From assembly GCF_007752345.1 (NCBI RefSeq), contig NZ_CP036299.1, forward strand, positions 2,185,001 through 2,249,000: a DNA stretch of 64,000 bases. Reading direction: 5' to 3'. This DNA is from Planctopirus ephydatiae (GTDB lineage: Bacteria; Planctomycetota; Planctomycetia; Planctomycetales; Planctomycetaceae). Position numbers and translations under genes: made by a program. The notes beneath the pieces are model-generated. The model was not told the origin of the DNA. It saw only the letters and a program-made list of their open reading frames with translations, and ran no database searches. Positions 55,233 through 64,000 of this stretch are shown here, piece after piece; position 1 is the stretch's first letter, and the number at the start of each line of letters is the position of its first letter.

Positions 55233-57068
55233 TCAGACGGGCGAGGCATAGGCATTGGTTGTCGTAATCGAACTTGTCGCGAGAATCGATGGGCGCAGTG
55301 GTTCAGCAGAGAGAATCAGTCGGGCAATCCGCGAAGCGGCAGCTCGCTCCAGGTGATCGGGAACTTCCTGGCCTGTTGTCAGATAAGAAAGTGGCAGAGT
55401 GGAGTTAAGATTGGTGGCCAGGACGGCACCGTAATCCTGAATCTCATCGAGTTTTGTCAGGATGAGCTGATTGGCACCGATCGTGATGAACTTCGAAGCA
55501 ATCAGAGTGACTGAACGCGGATCGCTCGCCATACTGATACACAAGTGAATTTCCTGTGCATGGGCTTCTGCCAGAATCGCCTTGAGTTCCTGATTCTTCA
55601 GTTCATCGTAAGGACTTCGGCCAGACGTATCGATGAGGACCAGATCCATCGTCGCGTAGTCATCCATCGCACTTCGCATTTCTGCAGGTGATGAAACCAC
55701 ACGCATCGGGAGTTCCATAATCTCCGCATATGTCTTGAGTTGTTCAACGGCGGCAATTCGAAATGTATCGACAGTAATAAGACCGACTTTTCGATGCTCA
55801 CGCAGCCGTGCCTGGGCTGCCAGCTTTGCCAGCGTGGTTGTTTTCCCAACTCCCGTCGGGCCCACCAAGGCGACAATATGTGGAGTACCCGGTGCAATTT
55901 GCACAGGTCTGGAAAGATTCAATTCCTGCTCAATCAGGCTGAACAATAACAACCGGGAGGCCTGTGGATCGGTCAATTCTTTGGGAGTGGCCAGGCAAGC
56001 GAGCTTTTTTAACAGCTTCCGGGCGATGTTTTCTGGCAGGCCTGTCTGATTCACCAACAATTGCCAGCTGGTCAATTCGACTTCCCGCGCTTCATGCAGG
56101 CGATTCATCGAACTTGTCTTGAATTGTTCCAGACTCTTTTGAGTTTCGTGGAGCCGCTGATCGATCTGCCACCATTGGGAGTCATGGACAGCATCTGCCG
56201 TGGTCAACACCGCTGGTTTTTCGATGCGGGCACCTGGCAGAGTTAATCCCGAAGGTTCGTAGGCTGGCAAAAGCGAGACTGGCTCAGCTGGTAATTCCAC
56301 ACCTGACGCCAGAGAGGAATGTGTTGTCGAAACTGTCGGTTCGGGTGCTGATCGCCTGACATCCTTCGCTGGAGACGACTGGTCCTGCTGCTGATCGCGA
56401 GCGGTTGGACTCGTTTCACCGGGATTGGGATCAACTACGGATTGTTCAAAATTCTGCCTTGGTTGCCAGCGACCCAGACCTCTTGGCGCAGGCGTGAGAG
56501 CAGGCGAATTCGAAGGGGCCGTCACGCGCGTTGGCAAAGGCGTCCGACGTGGCGCCGTCGCAGGCGGCTGTGAACTCGCCTGAGGCTGAGGTGTGACCTT
56601 GGTGTTTGGCTTTTCTGGTCGATGACCAATCCCCTGGCCATTTCCAGTTGAACGGACATCATGAGTCGATGTGCCAGGCCGAGGACTGCCAACTGCTGGT
56701 GAAGAAGGATAGCTATGCTGACCGCTGGTACGCTTCTTGAGTTCAGCTTCTAAGGATCGAACCGCTGATGGCCCGACACCCAAAAGTGGCGGTGGGCTGG
56801 CTAATGTTTCATCCAAGGGTCGCGGAGTGGCTCGAGTGGCTGTCGACTTGGGTTTTGGAGGAGTAATGCTTGTTTTTGTCACGACCGGTTGAGGTTGGCT
56901 GGTGGCGGTGATTTCCACTTCGCTACTGGTACGTCCAAATGGAAGCCACGAGCGATGTTCGATCTGCCGTGTATGCAGAATCGTCGCCTCAGTCCCCAGT
57001 TCCCGATAGGCCTGCTCGAGAGCATCGTCGAGCGTCGCGGCACGATAGACGCGAATATCCCGATTCAT
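55233..57068 (-). CDS. flhF: Flagellar GTPase FlhF (SRP family)
   Basis: 611 residues, longer than the usual 370-490. After the conserved N-terminal VYRAATLDDALEQAYRELGTEA comes a long Pro/Ser/Thr-rich linker (about 65-305), then an N domain and the GTPase: P-loop GPTGVGKTT (about 401-409), LITVDTFRIAAVEQLKTYAEI, LVLIDTSGRSP and ILTKLDEI. FlhF targets the first flagellar basal body components to the pole. ATG 57068 with GGAGGG 5 nt upstream is preferred over a longer start that would add a cysteine-rich leader. The expanded linker is the unusual feature. Confidence 0.92.
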   Translation of the reverse strand: MNRDIRVYRAATLDDALEQAYRELGTEATILHTRQIEHRSWLPFGRTSSEVEITATSQPQPVVTKTSITPPKPKSTATRATPRPLDETLASPPPLLGVGPSAVRSLEAELKKRTSGQHSYPSSPAVGSPRPGTSTHDVRSTGNGQGIGHRPEKPNTKVTPQPQASSQPPATAPRRTPLPTRVTAPSNSPALTPAPRGLGRWQPRQNFEQSVVDPNPGETSPTARDQQQDQSSPAKDVRRSAPEPTVSTTHSSLASGVELPAEPVSLLPAYEPSGLTLPGARIEKPAVLTTADAVHDSQWWQIDQRLHETQKSLEQFKTSSMNRLHEAREVELTSWQLLVNQTGLPENIARKLLKKLACLATPKELTDPQASRLLLFSLIEQELNLSRPVQIAPGTPHIVALVGPTGVGKTTTLAKLAAQARLREHRKVGLITVDTFRIAAVEQLKTYAEIMELPMRVVSSPAEMRSAMDDYATMDLVLIDTSGRSPYDELKNQELKAILAEAHAQEIHLCISMASDPRSVTLIASKFITIGANQLILTKLDEIQDYGAVLATNLNSTLPLSYLTTGQEVPDHLERAAASRIARLILSAEPLRPSILATSSITTTNAYASPV

Positions 57069-57162
57069 ACAAGCCCTCCGGCAACACCACAACAAGTTAA
57101 AGAAGTTTGCACTCTCAAATTCATTCGATCAGTCATAACGGCTGAAAAACCGGGTGTCGTTC

Positions 57163-59316
57163 TCATCGCCTGGCTCCTGTCAAGTCGGCCTGTTGAGCAG
57201 GCATCATGTTGGGCCTTGCTGGTCTGATGGCAGCGATACCAATCACACCATGAGGTTCGACAGCCGTATCCCGCGTGATTTCGTTCAGACTGATCACAGC
57301 CAGTCGTGGTAAGGTGCTGGACGTCATCTGTCGCACACCGGCACGCAATTGCGGGCCGCACAACAGCACGGGTGGCCGGCCAAATTGCACCAGTTTTTCT
57401 AGTTGCTTCGCCAGTTCTTGAGTAAACGACTCCACAATCTGAGGCGACAATTTGACCAGCATGCCGCGTTCGGTGAATTCAATCCCGGCCGACAACGTAT
57501 CTTCGACGGCAGGTTCTAATGTCACGACATGCAACGTACGCTGTGAATCGCGATATTGCTGACAGATGGTGCGGCTCAAAGAATGCCGCACGTATTCCGT
57601 CAAAATGGCAATATCCTTCGTGCGATCGATGTAATCTCCTAACGTTTCCAGAATGGTTTCCAGATCCTTGATCGGGATTCTTTCCCGGAGCAGATTTGCC
57701 AGAACCTGATGAATCACACCAATCTTGAGGACATCCGGTACGAGATCTTCGAGCAGTTTGGGAGCTTTGGCTTTGAGTGTGTCGATCAGTTGATGAACCT
57801 GCTGGCGGGAAAGTAACTCGTCCGCATACGAGCGAACGATCTCTGTCAGATGTGTGACGATCACCGCTGCAGGTTCCACAACGCTGTAACCGAGCAGTTG
57901 GGCGCGTTCATTCTGTGAAGGTTCAATCCAGACGGCGGGTCGGTCAAAAGCCGGGTCGCGGGCATCCATACCCGGAATTCGGCCAGTCGTTAAACCGGTA
58001 TCGATGGCCATTAACCCGGTGGGATAGACGGCTCCCCAGGCAATGGGCGTATCTTTCAGTTTGATCTGATATTCGTTCTGTTCCAGGCGAACATTATCGC
58101 GAATACGAATTTTGGGAAGAACAAGCCCCAGTTCCTGGGCAATCTTATTGCGGACTCGCGTAACTCGATCCAGGAGATCTCCGTTTGAAGCCGGGTCGGC
58201 AAGGCGGATCAGGCCAAAGCCCAGTTCGACTTCAAGTGGTTCCACACCCAGATGATCTTCCGGACGAGGCTGCGGTTTCGCTGCGGCTGCTTCATGAGTT
58301 TCTGCCTGTGCTTTTTGGAGCTTCCCTTTCTCCTGGGAGGCACGCAGAAAGTAGCCCGCGACGGCCAGTGCCATACTTAATGAAAGCAGAGGCATCATCG
58401 GCAGGCCCGTAAACGCCATGGCACCAACAAAGGCACTCGACACAAAGAGTGTCTCGCTGTGCCGAAAAAGCTGGCTGAGTGTTTCTTTTGAGAGATTTGA
58501 TTCGCTGCTGGAGCGAGTCACCAGCAGGCCAGAAGCCAGCGAGATGAGAAACGCTGGGACTTGGGAAACCAGTCCATCGCCAATCGTTAACGTCGTGTAG
58601 ACCTTGATCGCTTCTTCAAACGGCATGCTGTGCATGAACATGCCAATGATGATTCCACCCAGAACATTAATCAGCGTGATGATAATGCCGGCAATGGCAT
58701 CGCCACGGACAAACTTGCCCGCACCGTCCATAGCGCCATAAAAGTCGGCTTGCTGTGTAATTTCCAGACGCCGCGCTTTGGCCACCTCTTGTGTGATGGC
58801 ACCGGCATTGAGATCAGCATCGATAGCCATCTGCTTGCCGGGCATTCCATCCAGGGCAAAGCGAGCTGCCACTTCGCTGATGCGGCTGGAGCCTTTAGTG
58901 ATGACCACAAACTGAATCACCACCAGAATCACGAAGAGAATGATGCCGACAACCAGTTGTCCGCCAGCGACAAACTCGCCAAAGGCTTCAATCACCTCGC
59001 CTGCCGCGCTGGTTCCATCGATGTTGGCCCGCGTAAGGATCAAACGCGTCGAGGCCACGTTCAGCACCAGCCGCGCCAGTGTTGTTCCCAGTAACAGCGA
59101 TGGAAAAACACTGAAATCGAGCGGCTTGGAGACGTAAATGGTCGTCAGCAGAATCACCACTGCAAGCGTGATGTTCCCCGCCAGCAGGACGTCGAGCACG
59201 ACAGGTGGTAAGGGAGCAATGATCACCAGAATCGACATGACGAACAGGCCTGGCATGAGCAGACTCTGCGCGAAATTCCCGGCGTCGCGCAGATTCTGAG
59301 CGCGAGTAACGGGCAT
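57163..59316 (-). CDS. flhA: Flagellar export apparatus protein FlhA
   Basis: 717 residues with eight N-terminal membrane helices (about 20-320) and a cytoplasmic domain. Clear FHIPEP features: LLLGTTLARLVLNVASTRLIL, FVVITKGSSRISEVAARFALDGMPGKQMAIDADLNAG, and GDGLVSQVPAFLISLASGLLVTR. The C-terminal ring contains LLRERIPIKDLETILETLGDY. It is the central nonameric gate of the flagellar type III exporter. GGAG lies 6 nt before ATG 59316; an extended frame upstream reads through a regulatory region. First gene of the operon in the window; the tandem palindromes 59477-59502 lie 160 bp upstream. Confidence 0.95.
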   Translation of the reverse strand: MPVTRAQNLRDAGNFAQSLLMPGLFVMSILVIIAPLPPVVLDVLLAGNITLAVVILLTTIYVSKPLDFSVFPSLLLGTTLARLVLNVASTRLILTRANIDGTSAAGEVIEAFGEFVAGGQLVVGIILFVILVVIQFVVITKGSSRISEVAARFALDGMPGKQMAIDADLNAGAITQEVAKARRLEITQQADFYGAMDGAGKFVRGDAIAGIIITLINVLGGIIIGMFMHSMPFEEAIKVYTTLTIGDGLVSQVPAFLISLASGLLVTRSSSESNLSKETLSQLFRHSETLFVSSAFVGAMAFTGLPMMPLLSLSMALAVAGYFLRASQEKGKLQKAQAETHEAAAAKPQPRPEDHLGVEPLEVELGFGLIRLADPASNGDLLDRVTRVRNKIAQELGLVLPKIRIRDNVRLEQNEYQIKLKDTPIAWGAVYPTGLMAIDTGLTTGRIPGMDARDPAFDRPAVWIEPSQNERAQLLGYSVVEPAAVIVTHLTEIVRSYADELLSRQQVHQLIDTLKAKAPKLLEDLVPDVLKIGVIHQVLANLLRERIPIKDLETILETLGDYIDRTKDIAILTEYVRHSLSRTICQQYRDSQRTLHVVTLEPAVEDTLSAGIEFTERGMLVKLSPQIVESFTQELAKQLEKLVQFGRPPVLLCGPQLRAGVRQMTSSTLPRLAVISLNEITRDTAVEPHGVIGIAAIRPARPNMMPAQQADLTGARR

Positions 59317-59709
59317 GTGATTCTCCAGGAGTGAATAGGGGCTGACAAGAACTGAAAATGAAGGGAGTCCGGCAAGCCGGGACAAACCTGGTGACGAGTT
59401 CTCTTTACAATGGATGGAAGAACTTTGAGAATTCCGTGGTGGTGTTATGAAAAAGGCTGAAGTCTGTCCAGTCGGGTTTCGCTGAGAAATTTCGCTGAGA
59501 AACTGCACCAAAGAGCGAGTTTTCGCTGCTTTGAATTGACGCAACGTCTTGAACCGAAATGGAAAATGGCGAGATCCCGAGGTGTTTTGCCACTGTCAGA
59601 CAAGCTATAACTGTCAGTGCTGAAGACCGATGATGCCGGGAGATGCAGATTCCGCCGATAAACCACGCCTTGCAGCAGTTATCATAAGAAACTACATAGC
59701 CACTCAAAC
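59317..59709. other. Upstream region of the flagellar operon (divergent with DUF2752 gene)
   Basis: Contains a perfect tandem repeat of a 13-bp palindromic unit (59477-59502). No gene is supported; the operon promoter should lie here but no sigma-54 or sigma-28 consensus was recognised. Confidence 0.5.
59477..59502. promoter_or_regulatory. Tandem 2 x 13-bp palindromic repeat, candidate operator
   Basis: TTTCGCTGAGAAA occurs at 59477-59489 and again, directly abutting, at 59490-59502. Each unit has inverted halves TTTC and GAAA around GCTGA, a common layout for a dimeric regulator site. It lies between the divergent flhA and DUF2752 genes. Confidence 0.4.
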
Positions 59710-60174
59710 GTGTACAGATTCATTTCCCACCTTTCTCCGCCTCACCGCCTGTCGATCACTCATCGAGTGCTGCTGCTGATGGCTGCAGCTCTGCTGATCA
59801 GTGGTTTTATACTTGCCGCCTTTTTGAAGCCTCACCCTTCCGGGGTGGGGACTCATCAACAACTTGGTTTCCCCCCCTGTTACTTTCTCGCCTTGTCTGG
59901 TCTCCCCTGTCCTGCCTGTGGCATGACGACCTGTTTTTCCCATTTTGTCAGATTGGAATGGATTGATGCCGCCCGATGTCATCCAGGAGGTCTCTGTCTC
60001 GCTTTCTTCGCATCGATAACAACGGTCTGGATACTGCTCAGTGTGATTCGAGGAGTTTCATGCTTGACCAGTGATTATCTCGAAGTGTTTGCTATGATCT
60101 CATTTGCAGTACTAGGGATCATTCTCGTGAACTGGGTAGGACGAGTGACCTGGATTTACTGGAGTGGTTTCTAA
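59710..60174 (+). CDS. DUF2752 membrane protein
   Basis: 154 residues, three membrane helices (about 18-38, 95-115 and 125-147). The family signature L-P-C-P-A-C-G-M-T-T-C-F-S-H-F (about 65-79), followed by DAARCHPGG, defines DUF2752. The conserved CPxCG pair suggests metal or disulfide chemistry at the membrane face. The start is GTG 59710 without a good ribosome site; an ATG at the first helix is possible. Role unknown; not part of the flagellar operon since it is divergent. Confidence 0.8.
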   Translation: MYRFISHLSPPHRLSITHRVLLLMAAALLISGFILAAFLKPHPSGVGTHQQLGFPPCYFLALSGLPCPACGMTTCFSHFVRLEWIDAARCHPGGLCLAFFASITTVWILLSVIRGVSCLTSDYLEVFAMISFAVLGIILVNWVGRVTWIYWSGF

Positions 60175-60340
60175 GTCCAATAGTTGGTTTCCTGCCTTTT
60201 GCCCTTCCGCCTTTCCTCGCTGAATTCACCTCGCCTTTCTTTTCTGAATCAAAAATCCCGAATTCTTAATGACGACTTGAGGTCAGTCATGGCCAACGGA
60301 TCGTTACCTCATGGAATTCCATAATGTGGAGGTCCCCTTG

Positions 60341-61042
60341 ATGGACAACACAGCACGAACATGTGCGGCTGGTTCTTCGCGTCGCGAATGGATGCGAACT
60401 GCACTGGGATTCAGCGCACTGGCCGCGTTTGGTTCAGCTCCGGGTTGTTCACTCTTTGTGATGGCCGGAAAAATGGTGCAGGGAGACCCCAAGCATACAT
60501 GCCGCTTTAAGGCCATGACGGGGATCGATCTCACCAAAGGGAAGCACAAAATCATGGTGGTCTGCTCGACACCGGCAGATCTCAAACAGGAAAATTCGTC
60601 CCTCGAATATGACCTGATTGACGGAATTACCCGCCGCATGAAGCGTCGCAAGGTCGATGCCGTCGATCCCAAGAAGATCACGAAATGGCTGGATGACCAT
60701 GGCGGCATCGATGGTGATCTGACAGACATCAGTCAGGACATTGAAACCAACTATATTGCCTGGGTGAACGTCCATCGGTTCCAGACCACAGAAGACAATG
60801 CCCCGCGTTTGCATCGGGGAAGAATGCTGGCCGAGGTCAGTGCTTTTGAAGTGCAGGATCTGGGGGGGAGAAAGTTTCCCAGTCAGATTTTCACGACTGA
60901 GTTCAACTCGACCTATCCTGAGCATCAGCCCATTTCTGAAAACGGACGATCCGCGCTGGTCTTTCAGAAAGAGTACCTGGATCGCGTCAGCGAGATGCTG
61001 GGCGAAATTTTCTTTGATAAGTCTTTGAACGACACACTTTGA
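60341..61042 (+). CDS. Lipoprotein of unknown family, first of a similar pair
   Basis: 233 residues. An RR-containing, Tat-like leader (SSRREWMRTALGFSALAAFGSAPGC) ends in a lipobox (Cys about 36). The mature domain has HKIMVVCSTPADLKQENSSLEYDLIDGITRRMKR, VDPKKITKWLDDHG, D-I-E-T-N-Y-I-A-W-V-N-V-H-R-F and LHRGRMLAEVSAFEV. Its spacing of strands and helices resembles TolB-N-like/LpoB-like periplasmic domains (inference). GGAGG lies 8 nt before ATG 60341. It is 66 bp from the next gene, which has the same layout, so they look like a duplicated operon pair. Confidence 0.7.
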   Translation: MDNTARTCAAGSSRREWMRTALGFSALAAFGSAPGCSLFVMAGKMVQGDPKHTCRFKAMTGIDLTKGKHKIMVVCSTPADLKQENSSLEYDLIDGITRRMKRRKVDAVDPKKITKWLDDHGGIDGDLTDISQDIETNYIAWVNVHRFQTTEDNAPRLHRGRMLAEVSAFEVQDLGGRKFPSQIFTTEFNSTYPEHQPISENGRSALVFQKEYLDRVSEMLGEIFFDKSLNDTL

Positions 61043-61108
61043 TCGATGTGTGATGGTGCAGAATTTTTCTGTCGTCTTGCTCTCGATTCCATATTGCCGG
61101 GGTCTGCC

Positions 61109-61825
61109 ATGAAAACCTGGATGAAAAAACAGTCCGAAGCCCATACCACGATTGCCAGGCGTTCCTCAAGAATGCGGCTGACAGCCATGGTCTGCGCTCT
61201 CACAGCATGTCTGCTGTTTCATGGTTGCAATTACGTGGTCATGATTGGCTATCTGATTGGTGGGCCACCCTCCATCGAACCTGAGTTCGATGCCATGACC
61301 AAAGAGTCGATGACTGATAAAGACGTGAAGGTTGCCGTCGTTTGTTATGCCCCCAAGGAAGTACGCTTCAGTTTTGAAGACATTAACTTTGAAGTCAGCA
61401 AGTTCGTGACCTTCCGGCTCGACTCCCACAAGATCAAGACCGTTCCTCCCGATTACGTCAAAGCCTGGCTCGATCAGAATCCCGATTGGGATCGTGCGGA
61501 AGAAATCGGTGCGGCTTTCAAGGCGAGGTACGTCGTCTATATCGATCTCAAAGCCTTCTCGCTGTACGAAGAAGGAAGTGCCTCGCTTTACCGCGGACGA
61601 TCCGAAGCGATTGTCAGTGTCTGGAAGATGGATGACTCGTTTGAAGCGGGTGAAAAGATCTTCAGCAAAGAGATCATCTCCAAGTACCCGCTCTATCAGC
61701 CCAAAAGCGCTGCCGACGAAACACTTTCCAACTTCAAAGCATTGTATATGACCCGTCTGAGTGAAGAAATCGGCCGACTCTTCTACGAGCATTACACGGG
61801 CGATGATATGGGTGATGCGACTTAG
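61109..61825 (+). CDS. Lipoprotein, second of a similar pair
   Basis: 238 residues. Basic leader, hydrophobic segment and lipobox LLFHGC (Cys near 39). The mature part parallels the preceding gene: VKVAVVCYAPKEVRFSFEDI for KIMVVCSTPADLKQ, VPPDYVKAWLDQNP for DPKKITKWLDDHG, ARYVVYIDLKAFSLYEE for NYIAWVNVHRFQ, and a final R-L-S-E-E-I-G-R-L-F-Y-E-H-Y matching R-V-S-E-M-L-G-E-I-F-F-D. Identity is low but the order is constant, so ancient duplication is likely. It may partner with the first protein at the outer membrane. Function unknown. Confidence 0.7.
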   Translation: MKTWMKKQSEAHTTIARRSSRMRLTAMVCALTACLLFHGCNYVVMIGYLIGGPPSIEPEFDAMTKESMTDKDVKVAVVCYAPKEVRFSFEDINFEVSKFVTFRLDSHKIKTVPPDYVKAWLDQNPDWDRAEEIGAAFKARYVVYIDLKAFSLYEEGSASLYRGRSEAIVSVWKMDDSFEAGEKIFSKEIISKYPLYQPKSAADETLSNFKALYMTRLSEEIGRLFYEHYTGDDMGDAT

Positions 61826-62055
61826 GTCAATCTTCCGGGATAGGTTGGAGTCAGTCACAACCTGAGGTTGTCAATCTGGTATAAGACGAAAAGATGTCTG
61901 TTGAATACTGGGCTGATTGAGCAGGATCGGGTTGCAGTTGCTCGAACCTCGACGTACTGTTTCGATGATTTCCTGTATGAACTGGCCCGATTGCCGCGAT
62001 TTCACAAGCAGACGGGCCAGACAACTTCAGATGCGTCACCGACGGATGTTTTCTC

Positions 62056-63540
62056 ATGCGGATTGTTTTGACCAGTTCTGAAGCCGTACCTTTCTCAAAA
62101 ACCGGGGGACTGGCTGATGTTTCATCCGCTCTACCCAAAGCACTGGCCGCCCTCGGGCACGAACTCTGGCTCATTACTCCTTATTATCCGCAGCAGGCTG
62201 AACTGAACGGCTTGGCCAAGCAGATTCAATCCACAGAGCAGTCGATTACCATTACCATCGGTCATAACGATGTGACTGCCCGAATCCTCGAATCCCGCAT
62301 TCCCGGAACATCCGTTCGAGTCTTTCTCGTCGATCAACCGGAATACTTCGATCGCCCCGGCCTTTATGGAGATGCCCAGGGCGATTATCGGGACAGTTGC
62401 GAGCGATTTGTGTTTCTCAGTCGCGCGGTTCTCGAAATCTGCCGCAAGTTTGACATTCGTCCGGATGTGATCCATGCCAACGACTGGCAGACGGGGCTGG
62501 TTCCTGCCTTATTGAAAATCGAAGGGCATAGTTACGGCCTCGAACGCACCGCCAGCATTTACACCATCCATAATATGGCTTTTCAAGGGCAGTTCTGGCA
62601 CTGGGATATGGTGCTCACAGGTCTCGACTGGAAGTACTTCAACTGGCGACAGATGGAGTTCCACGGACAGCTCAACCTGCTGAAAACCGGGATCACTTTC
62701 GCCGACATGCTGACGACGGTCAGCCCTACATACGCCCGGGAAATTCAGACAGCCGAGTTCGGCAACGGTCTCAACGGCGTGCTGACATCCCGCCGGGAAG
62801 ACCTGGTGGGCATTCTGAACGGCATTGATGAAGAAGTCTGGAACCCAGCCAGCGATCCTTACATTGCAGAAAACTACGACCACACGACAGTTTCCATCGG
62901 TAAGCCCGTCTGTAAAGTGGCTTTGCAAAAAGCGATGGGGCTCCCCGTCCACATGAATGTTCCGCTCTTTGGAATGATCAGTCGGATTACCTCGCAAAAG
63001 GGCCTCGACCTGATTCTGGGATGTTCCCGCGATCTGGCCGATTTGAATGTGCAATGTGTTTTTCTGGGAACGGGAGATCCTGTCCTCGAAAAAGGATTGA
63101 TGGCACTCGCGAAAGAGCATCCCGAAAAATTCGCCGTCAAGATTGGCTATGACGAAGCGCTCTCGCACCAGATTGAAGCCGGCAGTGACATTTTTCTGAT
63201 GCCCAGCCAGTTCGAGCCTTGCGGCCTCAATCAGATGTACAGCCTTGCTTATGGCACTGTTCCTATCGTGAGAGCTGTGGGTGGTCTGGCCGATTCGGTC
63301 ATTGATGTCACCGAAGCAAATCTTGGCAAAGGGACAGCCAATGGCTTCAGCTTCTACGAATACAAAAGCGAAGTTCTCTTCCGGCAGATCTGCCGAACTT
63401 TAGGTTACTTCTTCGACAAAACCACCTGGCTCAAACTGCAGAAGACCGGCATGACTCGTGACTGGTCATGGAAGCGGAGTGCTCAAGAGTATCTCAATGC
63501 CTACCAGCAGGCTTGCCTCAAGCGATCTCATGGTCATTGA
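62056..63540 (+). CDS. glgA: Glycogen synthase (ADP-glucose type, GT5)
   Basis: 494 residues. The nucleotide-binding signature KTGGLADV (15-22) at the N-terminus, HANDWQTGL, YTIHNMAFQG, and the C-terminal FLMPSQFEPCGLNQMYSLAYGTVPIVRAVGGLADSV are those of GlgA. It elongates alpha-1,4-glucan from ADP-glucose (or UDP-glucose). glgC and glgB are not adjacent. ATG 62056 starts at the first strand MRIVLTSSEAVPF. A small palindrome ACAACCTGAGGTTGT lies 185 bp upstream (61857-61871). Terminator at 63569. Confidence 0.93.
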   Translation: MRIVLTSSEAVPFSKTGGLADVSSALPKALAALGHELWLITPYYPQQAELNGLAKQIQSTEQSITITIGHNDVTARILESRIPGTSVRVFLVDQPEYFDRPGLYGDAQGDYRDSCERFVFLSRAVLEICRKFDIRPDVIHANDWQTGLVPALLKIEGHSYGLERTASIYTIHNMAFQGQFWHWDMVLTGLDWKYFNWRQMEFHGQLNLLKTGITFADMLTTVSPTYAREIQTAEFGNGLNGVLTSRREDLVGILNGIDEEVWNPASDPYIAENYDHTTVSIGKPVCKVALQKAMGLPVHMNVPLFGMISRITSQKGLDLILGCSRDLADLNVQCVFLGTGDPVLEKGLMALAKEHPEKFAVKIGYDEALSHQIEAGSDIFLMPSQFEPCGLNQMYSLAYGTVPIVRAVGGLADSVIDVTEANLGKGTANGFSFYEYKSEVLFRQICRTLGYFFDKTTWLKLQKTGMTRDWSWKRSAQEYLNAYQQACLKRSHGH

Positions 63541-63568
63541 TTCGACCCACCGACATTGTCGATCCATC

Positions 63569-63609
63569 AAAAAAACCGGTCGATTGCATCCTGGCAATCG
63601 ACCGGTTTT
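63569..63609. terminator. Bidirectional rho-independent terminator
   Basis: CCGGTCGATTGC (63576-63587) and GCAATCGACCGG (63594-63605) form a perfect 12-bp stem with loop ATCCTG; AAAAAAA lies on the left and TTTT on the right, serving glgA and the convergent mdh. Confidence 0.9.
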
Positions 63610-63649
63610 ACGTTGAAGTCTTCTGTTTATCGGAAGGACATCGATCCGG

Positions 63650-64000
63650 TTAAGGGAGCAGATCTTTCACAGTGTCCCGCTCGGCCTTCAGTTCATTGAT
63701 GGTCGCATCAATTTTCGAGCGGCTGAATTCATCCACCTGGAAGCCCTGAATGATCTTCCAGTTTTTGCCGTCGCTGGAGAGCGGGAAGCCGCTGATGATC
63801 CCTTCTTCGACACCGTAGCTGCCATCACTCAAGACGGCGGCTGAAATACACGTTCCAGCCGGTGTCGGATTCACCAGACTCTTGACGGTATCAAGAGCAG
63901 CATTCGCTGCCGAGGCTGCGCTGGAGGCGCCACGGGCAGCAATCACAGCAGCACCGCGTTGCTGGACAGTCGAGATAAAGGTCGATTTCAGCCAATCATG
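63650..64000 (-). CDS. mdh: Malate dehydrogenase, C-terminal part (cut by window edge)
   Basis: 116 visible residues at the C-terminus. TVQQRGAAVIAARGASSAASAANAALD, SYGVEEGIISGFPLSSDGKNWKIIQGF and the final FSRSKIDATINELKAERDTV match cytosolic/Thermus-type malate dehydrogenases (about 325-330 residues). It oxidises malate to oxaloacetate with NAD in the TCA cycle. The frame is open to the right edge, so the N-terminal coenzyme domain and active site are outside. The GTG at 63946 is internal, not a start. Confidence 0.88.
   Translation of the reverse strand, partial: HDWLKSTFISTVQQRGAAVIAARGASSAASAANAALDTVKSLVNPTPAGTCISAAVLSDGSYGVEEGIISGFPLSSDGKNWKIIQGFQVDEFSRSKIDATINELKAERDTVKDLLP

Noticed and set aside
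59317-59709. Sigma-54 promoter before flhA
   Set aside because: Searched both strands for TGGCAC-N5-TTGC; no convincing match.

Overview
The window reads as chromosomal DNA of a motile planctomycete. The diagnostic genes are two pairs of c-type cytochrome/DUF1549-DUF1553 proteins with Tat-exported DUF1501 partners, a PVC-type haem protein, a DUF1559 pseudopilin and many Tat- or Sec-exported proteins with DUF names typical of the phylum. A Planctopirus-like member of the Planctomycetaceae fits, because there is a flagellar block and only moderate GC, but the genus is inference. Genes are short operons or singletons on both strands. No phage, IS transposase, CRISPR array or rRNA operon was seen.

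Layout. 1-10.8 kb is an accessory-looking, repeat-rich stretch: the end of an anti-sigma factor, a DUF1559 pseudopilin with a small lipoprotein, the first cytochrome/DUF1501 pair, three small poorly known genes, and at least four families of non-coding repeats. 10.8-14.8 kb holds an enlarged signal peptidase I with a zinc ribbon and an LptB-RodA pair (envelope biogenesis). 15-22 kb carries an unusual sigma factor, exported proteins, a GNAT acetyltransferase, a PIG-L deacetylase divergent from nadA, and a family 2 glycosyltransferase. 22-36 kb holds a 2,058-residue thioester alpha-2-macroglobulin, a beta-propeller-like exported protein, a SUFU-domain protein, a large PQQ-dehydrogenase-like/HEAT/haem protein and a tail-specific protease. 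36.7-43.5 kb is the second, larger cytochrome/DUF1501 pair.

44-50.5 kb has an alpha/beta hydrolase, a phosphodiesterase, an O-methyltransferase, a membrane-anchored prenyltransferase-repeat protein, a 107-residue orphan and an SDR. A tRNA-Lys(UUU) gene touches the bioA stop codon at about 50.9 kb. 52.6-59.3 kb is a flagellar operon on the minus strand in the order flhA, flhF, flhG, a small membrane protein, fliA, closed by a strong terminator. The right end has a DUF2752 protein, two similar lipoproteins, glgA, and the C-terminus of malate dehydrogenase running off the edge.

No defence island or large new pathway was recognised. The most unusual material is the set of interspersed palindromes (including GTAG-headed REP-like hairpins whose arms co-vary and a MITE-like element of about 170-190 bp in four copies), the signal peptidase architecture, the sigma factor that seems to lack region 3, and the paired cytochrome/DUF1501 loci of unknown substrate. 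All homology statements come from reading motifs by eye; no database search was run.
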